Positions 28,138 to 37,340 of a stretch of DNA of 64,000 nt are shown one piece after another. The position numbers were made by a program, and so were the translations under genes. This stretch comes from an uncultured Pseudomonadales bacterium (GTDB lineage Bacteria; Pseudomonadota; Gammaproteobacteria; Pseudomonadales; Azotimanducaceae). The first letter of the stretch is position 1; every line of letters begins with the position of its first letter. The notes beneath the pieces were generated by a model. The model was not told where the DNA came from. It searched no databases and worked only from the letters and a program-made list of their open reading frames with translations. The stretch spans positions 1,178,001 through 1,242,000 of the forward strand of contig OY282447.1 in NCBI GenBank assembly GCA_958296165.1, written 5' to 3'.

Positions 28138-29482
28138 TGTCGAAACCGTAGCGCGCCCGTCGCTCTCCTATTGGCAGGATGCCTGGATTCGCCTGAAGGC
28201 CAACACGCGAGCGCTGATTTCGCTGTATCTCGTTATCGGCCTGCTGGCGTTTACGCTGTTCGGGCCGCTGATTTGGCGCGTCGACCCGGCCGTGCAGGAT
28301 TTGGACCAGATCAGCGTGCCGCCCGGCGCTGGCCGCGACGTGACCGTGGTAAATGCCTACACGCCTTGGCAGGGCGTTACGGCGACACCGCTGCCGGGCG
28401 AGCCTGGGCGTACGCTGGCGGCGCCGGCGGTGCTCGCAGTTGTCGGCGAGCCGACCACCCGCGCCGTGCGTCTGCGTTGGGAACCGGTGCCGGGCGCAGC
28501 CAGCTACCGCGTATTCCGCAACATCTTCGATCCAGAACCAGACGGCGCGTTGGGGCTGCCGATAGGCGACGTGCTGAATCCTGCCAACGTGAGCTTCGAG
28601 GACCGGCTGGATCTGAAGCCGCTCACCTATTACTACTCGGTGGTGGCCTTGGACGGTTCGGGTGCGCAGTCGGATCGCGCCGCTGCGACCGTGGCCGTCA
28701 CTCGGGTCATCACCGCCGCCGAAGCGGCCCAGAAGGGCCTGATCGAGCAAGCGAGCGACGCACGGCCCGGCGACGTGCTGCAGCTGCAAGTCCACCCGCT
28801 CGGCACCGACTACCTAGGCCGCGACATGCTGGCCCGCCTGATGCACGGCGCCCGCGTCTCTCTGTTCATCGGCATCATCGCGCCCTTCGCCTACGTGATG
28901 GTCGGCATCCTCTACGGCAGCGTGGCCGGCTTCATGGCCGGGCGAGCGGATCAGATCCTGATGCGCTTCGCCGATTTCGTAGTGGCACTGCCGTTCCTGC
29001 TGTTCATGATTCTGTTCCGCATCCTGTTCAACGTGCAGCCTGGAGACGACGGCATCTATCCGATGATGGTGGCGATGATCCTGCTCGGCTGGCCGGCCGC
29101 GGCGCGCCTTGTGCGCGGTCAGATCCTGCAGATCCGCGAGGAAGGCTACATCGGCGCCTCGCGCCTGCTCGGCGCCAAGACCAACTATCTGGTGCTGCGC
29201 CACATGATCCCAAACACCATGGGCGTGATTCTGGTGACCCTCACCTTCGCGGTGCCGAGCGCCATCTTCACCGAGGCGTTCCTCTCCTTCATCGGCATGG
29301 GCGTGGCGCCGCCGACGCCGAGTTGGGGCAGCATGTGCAACGAGGGGCTGAAGACCATGCTGACCACGCCGCACGAGCTAATCGCTCCGGCGGCGCTCAT
29401 CAGCGTCACCGTGCTGGCCTTCAACCTGCTCGGCGACGGCTTGCGCGACGCCTTGGATGCACGCATGAGGTCTACGGAATGA
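28091..29482 (+). CDS. peptide ABC transporter permease 2 (OppC/DppC family) with fibronectin-III-like insert
   Basis: The 463-aa permease has the OppC N-terminal helix (about 41-62), then a long periplasmic loop before the core permease helices, which begin near residue 255. The core has the EAA loop (GYIGASRLLGAKTNYLVLRHMIPN). Within the loop, residues about 118-204 read as a fibronectin type III domain: TTRAVRLRWEPVPGAASYRV is the B-C strand signature and LTYYYSVVALDGSGAQS the F strand. Typical OppC is about 300 aa, so the insert accounts for the extra length. The start is the second copy of the duplicated ATG. Confidence 0.93.
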   Translation: MAAATLSFEPVRIERDVETVARPSLSYWQDAWIRLKANTRALISLYLVIGLLAFTLFGPLIWRVDPAVQDLDQISVPPGAGRDVTVVNAYTPWQGVTATPLPGEPGRTLAAPAVLAVVGEPTTRAVRLRWEPVPGAASYRVFRNIFDPEPDGALGLPIGDVLNPANVSFEDRLDLKPLTYYYSVVALDGSGAQSDRAAATVAVTRVITAAEAAQKGLIEQASDARPGDVLQLQVHPLGTDYLGRDMLARLMHGARVSLFIGIIAPFAYVMVGILYGSVAGFMAGRADQILMRFADFVVALPFLLFMILFRILFNVQPGDDGIYPMMVAMILLGWPAAARLVRGQILQIREEGYIGASRLLGAKTNYLVLRHMIPNTMGVILVTLTFAVPSAIFTEAFLSFIGMGVAPPTPSWGSMCNEGLKTMLTTPHELIAPAALISVTVLAFNLLGDGLRDALDARMRSTE

Positions 29483-30495
29483 GCGCCCTCTTGGACGTGC
29501 GCGACTTGCGCGTGGAGTTCGACACCTACGGCGGCACCGTGCAGGCGGTGCGCGGCGTTTCATTCGCGCTCGAAGGCGGCAAGACGCTGGCCATCGTCGG
29601 CGAGTCCGGCTGCGGCAAATCCGTGACGGTGCAGAGCATCATGGGCCTCATCCCCAGGCCGCCCGGCCGGATCACCGGCGGCGCCGCCACACTCGACGGC
29701 CACGACATCCTGCGCGATCAGAAGATCGACGGCAAGGACATCCGCGGCCGCCTCGTCGGCATGATCTTCCAAGACCCCATGACGTCCCTCAACCCCACTA
29801 TGACCATCGGCGACCAGATTGCGGAGACGCTGCAAGTCCACCGCCGCTACAGCCGCCGCCAGGCATTCGCGCGCGCCATCGAACTCATCGAGATGACGCG
29901 CATTCCCGAAGCTGCCAAGCGGGCGCGGCAATACCCTTTCGAGTTCTCCGGCGGCATGCTGCAACGGTCGATGATCGCCATGTCGCTGGCGTGCGAACCC
30001 GCCATCCTGATCGCCGACGAGCCCACCACGGCGTTGGACGTGACGATCCAAGGGCAGATTCTCGACCTGATGGGCGACCTGCAGCGCGACACCGGCATGG
30101 CCATCGTGCTCATCACCCACGACTTAGGCGTGGTGGCCCGCATGGCCGACGACGTGCTGGTGATGTACGCCGGGCAGGTAGTGGAGAGAGGCGGCGTGGA
30201 CGACGTGTTCTATCGTTCCGCCCACCCTTATACGCTGGGCCTGAAGGCGGCGATGCCCACCAACCGTAGCGACGCCGAACAGACGCTAACGCCCATTGAC
30301 GGCAGCCCGCCGGACCTGTTCGCGCCGCCGCCCGGCTGCGGCTACTTCGCGCGCTGCCCGCACGCGATGCAGGCTTGCGAGGGGAACCCGCCGCAAGCGT
30401 TCGCGCTCGGCACCGGCCACGAAGCGCGCTGCTGGCTGCATCACGCCGACTGCGGACAGGATGCCGGCGCGGTGTACCGAGAGCACAGCCAATGA
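29479..30495 (+). CDS. peptide ABC transporter ATP-binding protein 1 (DppD/OppD family)
   Basis: The 338-aa cytosolic ATPase has Walker A GESGCGKS, Q-loop IFQDPMTSLNP, signature FSGGMLQRSMIA (a little off the common LSGGMRQRV), Walker B ILIADEPTTALD and switch His ITHDLG. The C-terminal oligopeptide domain carries the Cys cluster (GCGYFARCPHAMQAC and C in EARCWLH) that often binds an Fe-S cluster in this family. The ATG overlaps the permease 2 stop (ATGA). Confidence 0.95.
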   Translation: MSALLDVRDLRVEFDTYGGTVQAVRGVSFALEGGKTLAIVGESGCGKSVTVQSIMGLIPRPPGRITGGAATLDGHDILRDQKIDGKDIRGRLVGMIFQDPMTSLNPTMTIGDQIAETLQVHRRYSRRQAFARAIELIEMTRIPEAAKRARQYPFEFSGGMLQRSMIAMSLACEPAILIADEPTTALDVTIQGQILDLMGDLQRDTGMAIVLITHDLGVVARMADDVLVMYAGQVVERGGVDDVFYRSAHPYTLGLKAAMPTNRSDAEQTLTPIDGSPPDLFAPPPGCGYFARCPHAMQACEGNPPQAFALGTGHEARCWLHHADCGQDAGAVYREHSQ

Positions 30496-31460
30496 GCGCG
30501 CTGGTTGAAATCCGCAACCTGACCAAGCACTTCCGCATCGGGCGCGGGCAGGTTGTGCATGCCGTGGACGACGTGTCGCTCGACATCGGCCGACGCGAGA
30601 TCGTCGGCCTGGTCGGCGAGAGCGGCTCCGGCAAGTCGACGCTGGGCAAGACCGTGCTCGGACTGCACGACAAGACCGGCGGCAGCGTGGTCTACGACGG
30701 CGAGACTCTGCCGTCCAAGTACAGGCCGCCGGACTTCCAGCGCCACGCCCGCATGATGCAGATGATCTTCCAGGACCCGTACTCGTCCTTGAACCCGCGC
30801 ATGACCGTAGGCGAGATCGTCGGCGAGGGCTTGAAGCTGCATGCCAAGGTCACCGCCGTGGACGTGCGGGAGAAGGTCGCGGACTGGCTGCGCCGGGTGG
30901 GCCTCGAGCCGGATCACATGTCGCGCTATCCGCACGAGTTCTCGGGCGGTCAGAGGCAGCGCATCGGCATCGCCCGCGCCTTGATTCTGGGCCCGGAGTT
31001 CGTGGTGTGCGACGAGCCCATCTCGGCCTTGGACGTATCCGTGCAGGCGCAAGTGGTGAACTTGCTCGACGAACTCAAGGAGTCGCTGGGCCTGACCATG
31101 CTGTTCATCGCCCATGACCTCTCAATGGTGCGTTACGTCTCGGACCGGATGGCGGTGATGTACCTAGGTTCGCTGGTGGAGCTCGGCCCTGCCAACCGCG
31201 TCTTCTTCGCCCCGAAACACCCCTACACCGAGCTCTTGATCGGCGCCAACCCGGAACCCGATCCGCGCTCCGAACGCAGCCGCGAATCCGTCGCCATTCG
31301 CGGCGAGATCCCGTCGCCAGTGAACGTGCCGGACGGCTGCCGCTTCGCCAACCGCTGTCCCAAGGTGATGGACGTATGCAGGGAAACAACGCCCGCTCTC
31401 GCGCCGGTGGCCGATGCCGACCAGCCGGATCGGCTCGTGGCCTGCCATCTATATCCTTAA
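30492..31460 (+). CDS. peptide ABC transporter ATP-binding protein 2 (DppF/OppF family)
   Basis: The 322-aa partner ATPase has Walker A GESGSGKST, Q-loop IFQDPYSSLNPRMTVGEIV, signature FSGGQRQRIGIARAL, Walker B FVVCDEPISALDVS and FIAHDLSMV. The C-terminal Cys pattern is CRFANRCPKVMDVC. The ATG overlaps the stop of the preceding ATPase (ATGA). It ends the five-gene operon, so the importer is complete: one receptor, two permeases and two ATPases. Confidence 0.95.
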   Translation: MSALVEIRNLTKHFRIGRGQVVHAVDDVSLDIGRREIVGLVGESGSGKSTLGKTVLGLHDKTGGSVVYDGETLPSKYRPPDFQRHARMMQMIFQDPYSSLNPRMTVGEIVGEGLKLHAKVTAVDVREKVADWLRRVGLEPDHMSRYPHEFSGGQRQRIGIARALILGPEFVVCDEPISALDVSVQAQVVNLLDELKESLGLTMLFIAHDLSMVRYVSDRMAVMYLGSLVELGPANRVFFAPKHPYTELLIGANPEPDPRSERSRESVAIRGEIPSPVNVPDGCRFANRCPKVMDVCRETTPALAPVADADQPDRLVACHLYP

Positions 31461-31493
31461 GGCAGCAGCGATCTGCCTAGGCTGACGCGGCTC

Positions 31494-32798
31494 TCAAGCG
31501 GCCTCGAACTCGGCCAAGCGCCGTGCATGCGCGGATGCGTTGAAAAACGCCAAAATACACGTCGAGATCAACAGCAACGTGCCCATCACTAGGAAGTCCT
31601 GCAAGAAATGAAGGTCGTCCACGATGGCGAGCGCCCAAGCGCCAAACGAACGGGCCAAGTTGGCGAGCGCCATGTAGACGGCGAACTGCGTCGCCGAAAC
31701 CGTGCGCCGGCATAGATTCATGAACAGCGCGATGATCGATACGAAGATCAGCTGCTCGAGCAGGGTAACCAAGCAATACAACGCCAAGACGACGTCCGTA
31801 TCCGCCCATAGCCACGGCATCGCGCCAGCGCCGAGATGCGCCACCGCGCTCGCCAACAGCGAGATGATCAGCACGCGCTTGGCGCCGAAGCGATCGATAT
31901 AGGGGCCGGCAAATATAACCAGCGCCGCAGCCGCGAAACCAGCGCCGCCAACGAACTGGGTGTATTGCTCGGTATTGAAGCCGAGCTCCTGGGTGGCGAC
32001 GGTTGGGAACACCACCAATGCCATGCCGGTGCGCAGTCGAGCAACGAACTCCACGGCAATGGCAACCAGACTCATTGGCAAGATCAGCGCGCGCCCCACC
32101 TCAACGGTGTTGGCGAAGAAGCTCGGCTTCCCTTGCGTAGCGCGGCGCGCGCCACTGCCGCGGCTCCACGGCATGAGACGGTCTTCGGGACGTTCGCGCA
32201 ACAACGCCGCCAACACGAACACCAAGCCCACCATCGCCGCACAGGCGAACGCGCCGGCCGCAATGCCGCCAACAGCCAGCAACGCACCCGAAGCGGCGCC
32301 GAATGCCGAGCTAGCCGCGGCCTGCCCGAAACCCATGAAGGCGTTGGCGCGGCCTCGTTCACCTTCGGGCACCACGTCGATGGCCATGCCGTCGACCGCC
32401 ACGTCCTGCGTCGACGAGAAGATGTTGACCACCACGCCGGCTACCGTTAGGGCCAGCAACGAACCGCCATCGACGCCGTAGCTGAAGCCCGCGCCAACGA
32501 ACCCGAACGCCAGCAGAGACAGCACGAGGCCGCCCTGCAAGACGATCACCCAAGGTCGCCGGAAGCCCATCGGCAGAAACGTGAACCGATCCATAAACGG
32601 CCCGGCGATCAGCTTGAGCGCCCACGGCAAGCCGATCCAGCCAACGTAGATGGCCACCTCGGCGTCGCTCGCGCCGTGTTCGGACAGCCACGGCGGGATG
32701 GCGATCGCCAACAGGCCGATCGGTACGCCCTGGGCAAAGTAGAAGGCGCTGAAACTGCCGAAGCGCAGCCAGCGGGATTGGCTGAGGACGAGTTGCAT
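31494..32798 (-). CDS. AmpG-like MFS transporter
   Basis: This 434-aa 12-TM major-facilitator protein has the AmpG/acetyl-CoA-transporter group mark STQDVAVDGMAIDVVP and the first-helix GVPIGLLAIAIPPWLSEHG. AmpG members carry muropeptides for cell-wall recycling, although several related clades have other or unknown substrates. The gene is convergent with the peptide ABC operon and is followed on its own strand by nothing closely linked. The AmpG-group assignment is good; the substrate is uncertain. Confidence 0.85.
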   Translation of the reverse strand: MQLVLSQSRWLRFGSFSAFYFAQGVPIGLLAIAIPPWLSEHGASDAEVAIYVGWIGLPWALKLIAGPFMDRFTFLPMGFRRPWVIVLQGGLVLSLLAFGFVGAGFSYGVDGGSLLALTVAGVVVNIFSSTQDVAVDGMAIDVVPEGERGRANAFMGFGQAAASSAFGAASGALLAVGGIAAGAFACAAMVGLVFVLAALLRERPEDRLMPWSRGSGARRATQGKPSFFANTVEVGRALILPMSLVAIAVEFVARLRTGMALVVFPTVATQELGFNTEQYTQFVGGAGFAAAALVIFAGPYIDRFGAKRVLIISLLASAVAHLGAGAMPWLWADTDVVLALYCLVTLLEQLIFVSIIALFMNLCRRTVSATQFAVYMALANLARSFGAWALAIVDDLHFLQDFLVMGTLLLISTCILAFFNASAHARRLAEFEAA

Positions 32799-32822
32799 GG
32801 TCGCGAGCCTTCCTTCGTGCGG

Positions 32823-33251
32823 CTACTCGCCTGCCTGCTCGTGAACCACCATCCAGTTGATGCCGAACTTATCTGTACACATGCCGAAGTACGCGCCCCA
32901 GAAGGTCGTCTCCATCGGCATCGTGACGGTTCCGCCAGCGGCGAGCGCGGCCAGCAACGCATCGCCCTCGGTGGCGCTCTCGACGCTCACGGAGAGCGAG
33001 AAGTTGTTGCCGACCGCAAGCGGCGGGCCGTGCGAACTGTTGTCGCTGCCCATCAAGACGCCATCGCCAACGGACAGCGACACATGCATGACCTTGTTCT
33101 TGTCCGCTTCCGCAAAGCCCTCGTCCGCCGGGCCGTCGCCAAAGGTGGAGAACACGTGGAAGTCGCCGCCGAACACGGCGCGGTAGAACTCGAACGCCTC
33201 GCGGCAGTTGCCGTCGAAGGTGAGGTAGGTGCTGTAGGTGCTTACGGACAT
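32823..33251 (-). CDS. VOC-superfamily (PhnB/glyoxalase-like) protein
   Basis: This 142-aa protein has the 3-demethylubiquinone-methyltransferase/PhnB-type vicinal-oxygen-chelate fold: YLTFDGNCREAFEFYRAVFGG at the start, VMHVSLSVGDGVLMGSD in the middle and FWGAYFGMCTDKFGINWMV at the end. Members have no single reaction; many are unassigned. It lies 24 bp upstream of the MFS gene and 23 bp downstream of the SMP-30 gene, all on the minus strand. Confidence 0.88.
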   Translation of the reverse strand: MSVSTYSTYLTFDGNCREAFEFYRAVFGGDFHVFSTFGDGPADEGFAEADKNKVMHVSLSVGDGVLMGSDNSSHGPPLAVGNNFSLSVSVESATEGDALLAALAAGGTVTMPMETTFWGAYFGMCTDKFGINWMVVHEQAGE

Positions 33252-33274
33252 GGTCTCTACCGTGCTTTGCTTTG

Positions 33275-34129
33275 CTAACTACTGTTCAGTTTCACTCTAG
33301 CCGACGGCACCGGCAGGCCGGCTACCTCCACTTCAACGCGAAACACCGCGCCGTTGCGGTCGCCGCCGCTGCCGTCCGAGCCGCTGACGATGTATAGCGT
33401 TTGCAGGTCGGCGCCGCCAAAACACACGCTGGTGACCATCGGCACCGGCACTGCCAGGCTGCGCCGCAACGCGCCGTTCGGCTCGAAAACGCTGACGACG
33501 CCGCCGCCAGCGACCGCTACCCAGACGCTGCCGTCCGCCGCTACCGCCAAACCATCGGCTGCGCCCTTTGCGGTGCGGGCGAAGGAAGTCTTGGCGCCCA
33601 AGTCGCCGTTTTCCGCCACGCCGTAGCGATAGATGGTCTGACGTCTAGAATCCGAGTGATACAGCGTGCGGCCGTCCGGCGAGAAGCCGAGGCCGTTGGT
33701 GAGCAGCACATCGCGCCCGACAATGCGGCTCGATCCGTCAAGGTCGATCAAGTGAAGATCGCCCGCGACCTGCTCGCCAGGCTCGAACACGGGGCTGCCC
33801 AGCGAACCGACATAGATGCGTCCAGCGGCATCCGTGGCGAGATCGTTGTAGCCGACGTTGCCCTGCGCCGGGTCTCGATCCAAGAGGACGATCGTCGAGC
33901 CGCCAGCGAAGCTCTTGAAGGCGATGTTGCGGCCGCCCACCACCATGCCGCCGTTTTCGTGCAAGGCCATGCCGCCGATGCCGCGCCGGTGCGGGAACAC
34001 CGTCGTCACCACGCCGCGCGCATCTAGACAGTACACGCCGCCGCCATGCACGTCGCTGAACAAGAGGCCACGGCCCGGCACCCAGACGGGCCCTTCGATC
34101 AATCCGTAGCCATGCGCAAGCTGTTCCAC
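33275..34129 (-). CDS. SMP-30/gluconolactonase-family lactonase
   Basis: The 284-aa six-bladed beta-propeller has the family start YGLIEGPVWVPGRGLLFSDVHGG (Glu and Asp metal ligands), NDLATDAAGRIYVGSLG and LTNGLGFSPDGRTLYHSDS. This family hydrolyses sugar lactones or related esters with a divalent metal. There is no signal peptide, so it is likely cytosolic. It follows the enoyl-CoA hydratase gene by 42 bp. Confidence 0.9.
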   Translation of the reverse strand: MEQLAHGYGLIEGPVWVPGRGLLFSDVHGGGVYCLDARGVVTTVFPHRRGIGGMALHENGGMVVGGRNIAFKSFAGGSTIVLLDRDPAQGNVGYNDLATDAAGRIYVGSLGSPVFEPGEQVAGDLHLIDLDGSSRIVGRDVLLTNGLGFSPDGRTLYHSDSRRQTIYRYGVAENGDLGAKTSFARTAKGAADGLAVAADGSVWVAVAGGGVVSVFEPNGALRRSLAVPVPMVTSVCFGGADLQTLYIVSGSDGSGGDRNGAVFRVEVEVAGLPVPSARVKLNSS

Positions 34130-34171
34130 TTGTTGCCTCCCTCTCTTCTCTTCTTGCGCCCGGTTCCCTTG

Positions 34172-34993
34172 CTAGCGCCCGGTGAAGTTCGGCTTGCGCC
34201 GTTCCAGGAACGCTCGCACGCCCTCCTCGAAGTCTTCGCTTTGGAACATGCCGTTCAGATGCACCATCAAATGATCGACAGCGGTGTCGTAGGATTCCTC
34301 CAAACCCATCCGCATCATGCGCTTGGTGGTCTGCACGGCCATCGGGGCGTTGTCGGCGATGTCCTCCGCCCACTGCATCGCCGTCGGCATGAGTTCGTCG
34401 TTCGGCACGACGGCGTTCACCAAGCCGATCGCCAACGACTCCTGCGCATCGATGGTACGCGCACGGTAGTAGAGCTCGGCCGCCTTGGCCCAGCCGATCA
34501 AGCGCGGCAGTAGCCAGGTGCCGCCGCTCTCCGGCACCACGTTGCGCTTGGCCGTTACCGCCGCCATCTTTGCCGATTCAGCGGCGATGCGGATGTCCGC
34601 CAGCAAGGTGAGATCCATGCCGTAGCCGGCGGCGGCCCCGTTTACTGCACAGATCACCGGCGTATCGACGTGCCACATCACGTTGATGGGCGCATCGCGC
34701 AGATCGAACAAGCGGCGCGGGCGGTTGTCGCCCTGGCGTTGGCCTCGGCTGCCGATGCCGCCTTCGTTCACCGCCACCAAGTCGAGGCCGGCGCAAAAGC
34801 CACGCCCGGCACCGGTAAGCACGATGCAGCGGGTGTCCGGGTCCTTGTCCGCTTCCAACAGCTTGGCCGACAGTTCGCTGAGCATCTGGCCGCTAATTGC
34901 GTTCAGCCGCTCCGGGCGGTTGAGCGTGAGCACGGCGATGCGATCCTTCTGTTCGACGAGCAGTTCTTCGGTGCTCGATGGGCTGATTGCCAT
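34172..34993 (-). CDS. enoyl-CoA hydratase/isomerase family protein
   Basis: This 273-aa crotonase-fold enzyme has the oxyanion segment GAGRGFCAGLDLVAVN and INVMWHVDTPVICAVNGAAAGYGMDLTLLADIRIA. The ATG at 34993 is chosen because AAGGAG lies 8 nt upstream; the alternative TTG start would translate that ribosome site. The catalytic-Glu region reads VVPESGGTWLLPRLIG, where ESGGT..LPR is the usual wording. The role could be beta-oxidation or another acyl-CoA reaction. A second, different crotonase is at 57490. Confidence 0.92.
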   Translation of the reverse strand: MAISPSSTEELLVEQKDRIAVLTLNRPERLNAISGQMLSELSAKLLEADKDPDTRCIVLTGAGRGFCAGLDLVAVNEGGIGSRGQRQGDNRPRRLFDLRDAPINVMWHVDTPVICAVNGAAAGYGMDLTLLADIRIAAESAKMAAVTAKRNVVPESGGTWLLPRLIGWAKAAELYYRARTIDAQESLAIGLVNAVVPNDELMPTAMQWAEDIADNAPMAVQTTKRMMRMGLEESYDTAVDHLMVHLNGMFQSEDFEEGVRAFLERRKPNFTGR

Positions 34994-35166
34994 GTGCTTC
35001 TCCTTCAAGTTGGCGTGGGCAAGTATTCCGCGTGGCGACGGCGCAAGACAAGCTGCGCCGGCTTACCCGCAGCGCCGTCGATCCGTCGGCGGGCCCGGAC
35101 AGCGCCTTGACGCGCTGCACACGCGCCACTATTCTCGCACGCACTTCCTACCCCCGACCCCCTGCT

Positions 35167-37284
35167 ATGACGAACTTGCCCTTCGTTCGTTTGTCGTTGC
35201 CTGTGCTTGCGTTCGGTTTGAGTGCGCATGGCGACCTCGCGGAACGCTCGACCGCCCGCGTAGCGGCCTTGAAGCAGGCGCCAACGCTCGATGGCCATGT
35301 GGCCACGGACCCCGCTTGGCAAGGGCTTACGCCGCTCACCAACTTCAAGCAGTTGCAGCCGGACAACGGCCAGGCGGCCACGCAGCGCACAGAAGTGTAC
35401 ATCGGCTTCACCGCACAAGCGCTCTATGTGGCCGCGATCTGCCACGAAGAGGACCCCTCTAAGATCGTCGTCTCCAACGACGGCTTTGCCTCCGATACCT
35501 TCACGTTCGTGATGGACACCTTCCGCAACGAACAGACTGCTCTGGTGTTCGGCACCAACCCGGTGGGCGCCGAGTACGACGGCCAGACCGACAACAGCTT
35601 TCCAGACTGGAACTGGAGCACGGTTTGGGAAGTGCGCGCGCGCACGCACGAAGGCGGCTGGAGCGCGGAGTTCGAGATACCCTTCACTTCGCTGCGCTAT
35701 CCATCCACGGAACCCGACGAAGAGCAGGCTTGGGGCATCAACTTCGCACGCGTCATCCGCCGCAACAACGAGTTCGCCTACTGGTCGCCCGTGCCCAAGC
35801 AGCTCAGCATGTATCGGCTGGACTTGGCTGGCATCGTCGAAGGCTTCCGCCCGCCCCGCCAGGGCCGCAACTTGAAGTTCATGCCCTACGCGCTGGCCGG
35901 CCTGACGCGGCCGCAAGGAGAGGACGGCAGCCGCGAACAGGAGGCCGGTTTCGACGTGAAGTATTCCATCACGCCGAGCCTAACGCTCGACCTCACCTAC
36001 AACACCGACTTCGCGCAGGTGGAGTCGGACCGCCAGCAGGTGAACTTCGGTCGGTTCAGCCTCTTCTTTCCCGAAACGCGGCCGTTCTTCTTGGAGAACG
36101 CCGCCTCGTTCAATGTCGACGCGCTGCTGTTCCACAGCCGCCGCATCGGCATCGGCGACGACGGACGGCGACTGCCCATCCATGGCGGCGTGCGTGTGTC
36201 CGGAAAGGCCGGAAGGGCCACCAACGTCGGCTTCCTGCACATGCGCACAGACGCGGATTCGGCCTCCGCCGAGAAGGCGGATTTCACCGTCCTGCGCCTA
36301 AGCCAAGACCTGCCCAATCGCTCCTCGATCGGCTTCATCGGCACCAATCGATCCACCACCGACGACCGCCAAACCTACGGCGTCGACGGGCGCGTCGGCA
36401 TAGGCGACTACACAACGCTGAACGGCCACGTGGCGCAAACGAGCAAGCGGGGAGACGTAGCAGACAACCACGCGTTCTGGTTCTTCGGCAATTACGACTC
36501 GCCCACTTGGGCGTACAACGCCGGTTACGCGGAGGTGGGGGCCGGCTTCGAACCGGCCGTGGGCTTCGTCTCGCGCCGCAACTACCGCAGATTCCAGACC
36601 TTCGTGCAGTACACGAAACAAATGGAAGGCAAGTGGAACTTAAGCGAGTGGAAGCCGCATGCCAGTTACGAAGGCTATTGGGATTTCGACGGCTTCTACG
36701 AAAGCGGTTTCATTCACATCGACAGTTGGTTCTTGTGGCGCAACGGGGCGGACCTTTGGACCGCCATCGACTTCGCTCACGAGGGCGTGAAAGAACCATT
36801 TTACGTTGCCGGGGCGATGGTGCCCGCCGGCGAGTACGACAATCCGAAGCTGAATGCCGGCGTGAACTCGCCGGCCGGCAAGCCATTTCGGGTTGGGTTC
36901 TTCACCAACCTCGGCGGCTATTACAACGGCAAGAGCATATCCGCCTCGCCTTTCTTGAGCTACCGCAAGGACGAGACGCTCACCGCGGCCTTCTCGTGGA
37001 ACTACAACCGCATCGATCTGCCGAGCACCGAAGAGGCGTTCAACGTGAACCTCGTGCAAGCGAGGCTGGAATACTCCTTCACGCCGAAGATCAGCCTGCA
37101 AACGTTGCTGCAGTACAACGACGCCAACCATGTACTGGCCGCGAACGTGCGCTTTTCTTGGCAGCGCTCCGGCAACTCCGGCCTCTATGTGGTGTACAAC
37201 GAAATAGACGACCGCAGCGACATGCCCTTGCGCTCAAGGCGCGAGATCGCCGTGAAATACAGCCACATTTTCGACGTGCTGTAA
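35167..37284 (+). CDS. DUF5916 protein with N-terminal carbohydrate-binding-like domain, predicted outer-membrane
   Basis: The 705-aa protein starts with a signal peptide (FVRLSLPVLAFGLSAHG). A CBM9-like module follows (about 30-200, APTLDGHVATDPAWQGLTPL, TEVYIGFTAQALYVAAIC), then the DUF5916 region with the marks FARVIRRNNEFAYWSPVPK, SLTLDLTYNTDFAQVESDRQ and FPETRPFFLENA. The remainder alternates aromatic and polar residues and ends in KYSHIFDVL, as expected for an outer-membrane beta-barrel. The function of DUF5916 is not established. The ATG at 35167 gives the signal peptide directly at the start; the longer frame runs through the region upstream of the hydratase gene and has no signal. 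Confidence 0.85.
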   Translation: MTNLPFVRLSLPVLAFGLSAHGDLAERSTARVAALKQAPTLDGHVATDPAWQGLTPLTNFKQLQPDNGQAATQRTEVYIGFTAQALYVAAICHEEDPSKIVVSNDGFASDTFTFVMDTFRNEQTALVFGTNPVGAEYDGQTDNSFPDWNWSTVWEVRARTHEGGWSAEFEIPFTSLRYPSTEPDEEQAWGINFARVIRRNNEFAYWSPVPKQLSMYRLDLAGIVEGFRPPRQGRNLKFMPYALAGLTRPQGEDGSREQEAGFDVKYSITPSLTLDLTYNTDFAQVESDRQQVNFGRFSLFFPETRPFFLENAASFNVDALLFHSRRIGIGDDGRRLPIHGGVRVSGKAGRATNVGFLHMRTDADSASAEKADFTVLRLSQDLPNRSSIGFIGTNRSTTDDRQTYGVDGRVGIGDYTTLNGHVAQTSKRGDVADNHAFWFFGNYDSPTWAYNAGYAEVGAGFEPAVGFVSRRNYRRFQTFVQYTKQMEGKWNLSEWKPHASYEGYWDFDGFYESGFIHIDSWFLWRNGADLWTAIDFAHEGVKEPFYVAGAMVPAGEYDNPKLNAGVNSPAGKPFRVGFFTNLGGYYNGKSISASPFLSYRKDETLTAAFSWNYNRIDLPSTEEAFNVNLVQARLEYSFTPKISLQTLLQYNDANHVLAANVRFSWQRSGNSGLYVVYNEIDDRSDMPLRSRREIAVKYSHIFDVL

Positions 37285-37340
37285 GTCAGACGTCTTTAAC
37301 GTGGCAGCTCGGCCGCACGGGCCGGCACCGCCGTCATGCG

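Noticed and set aside
26873-28795. 640-aa minus-strand open frame across the peptide ABC genes
   Set aside because: His/Arg/Gln-rich sequence typical of antisense frames in GC-rich coding DNA; the plus-strand genes are unmistakable.
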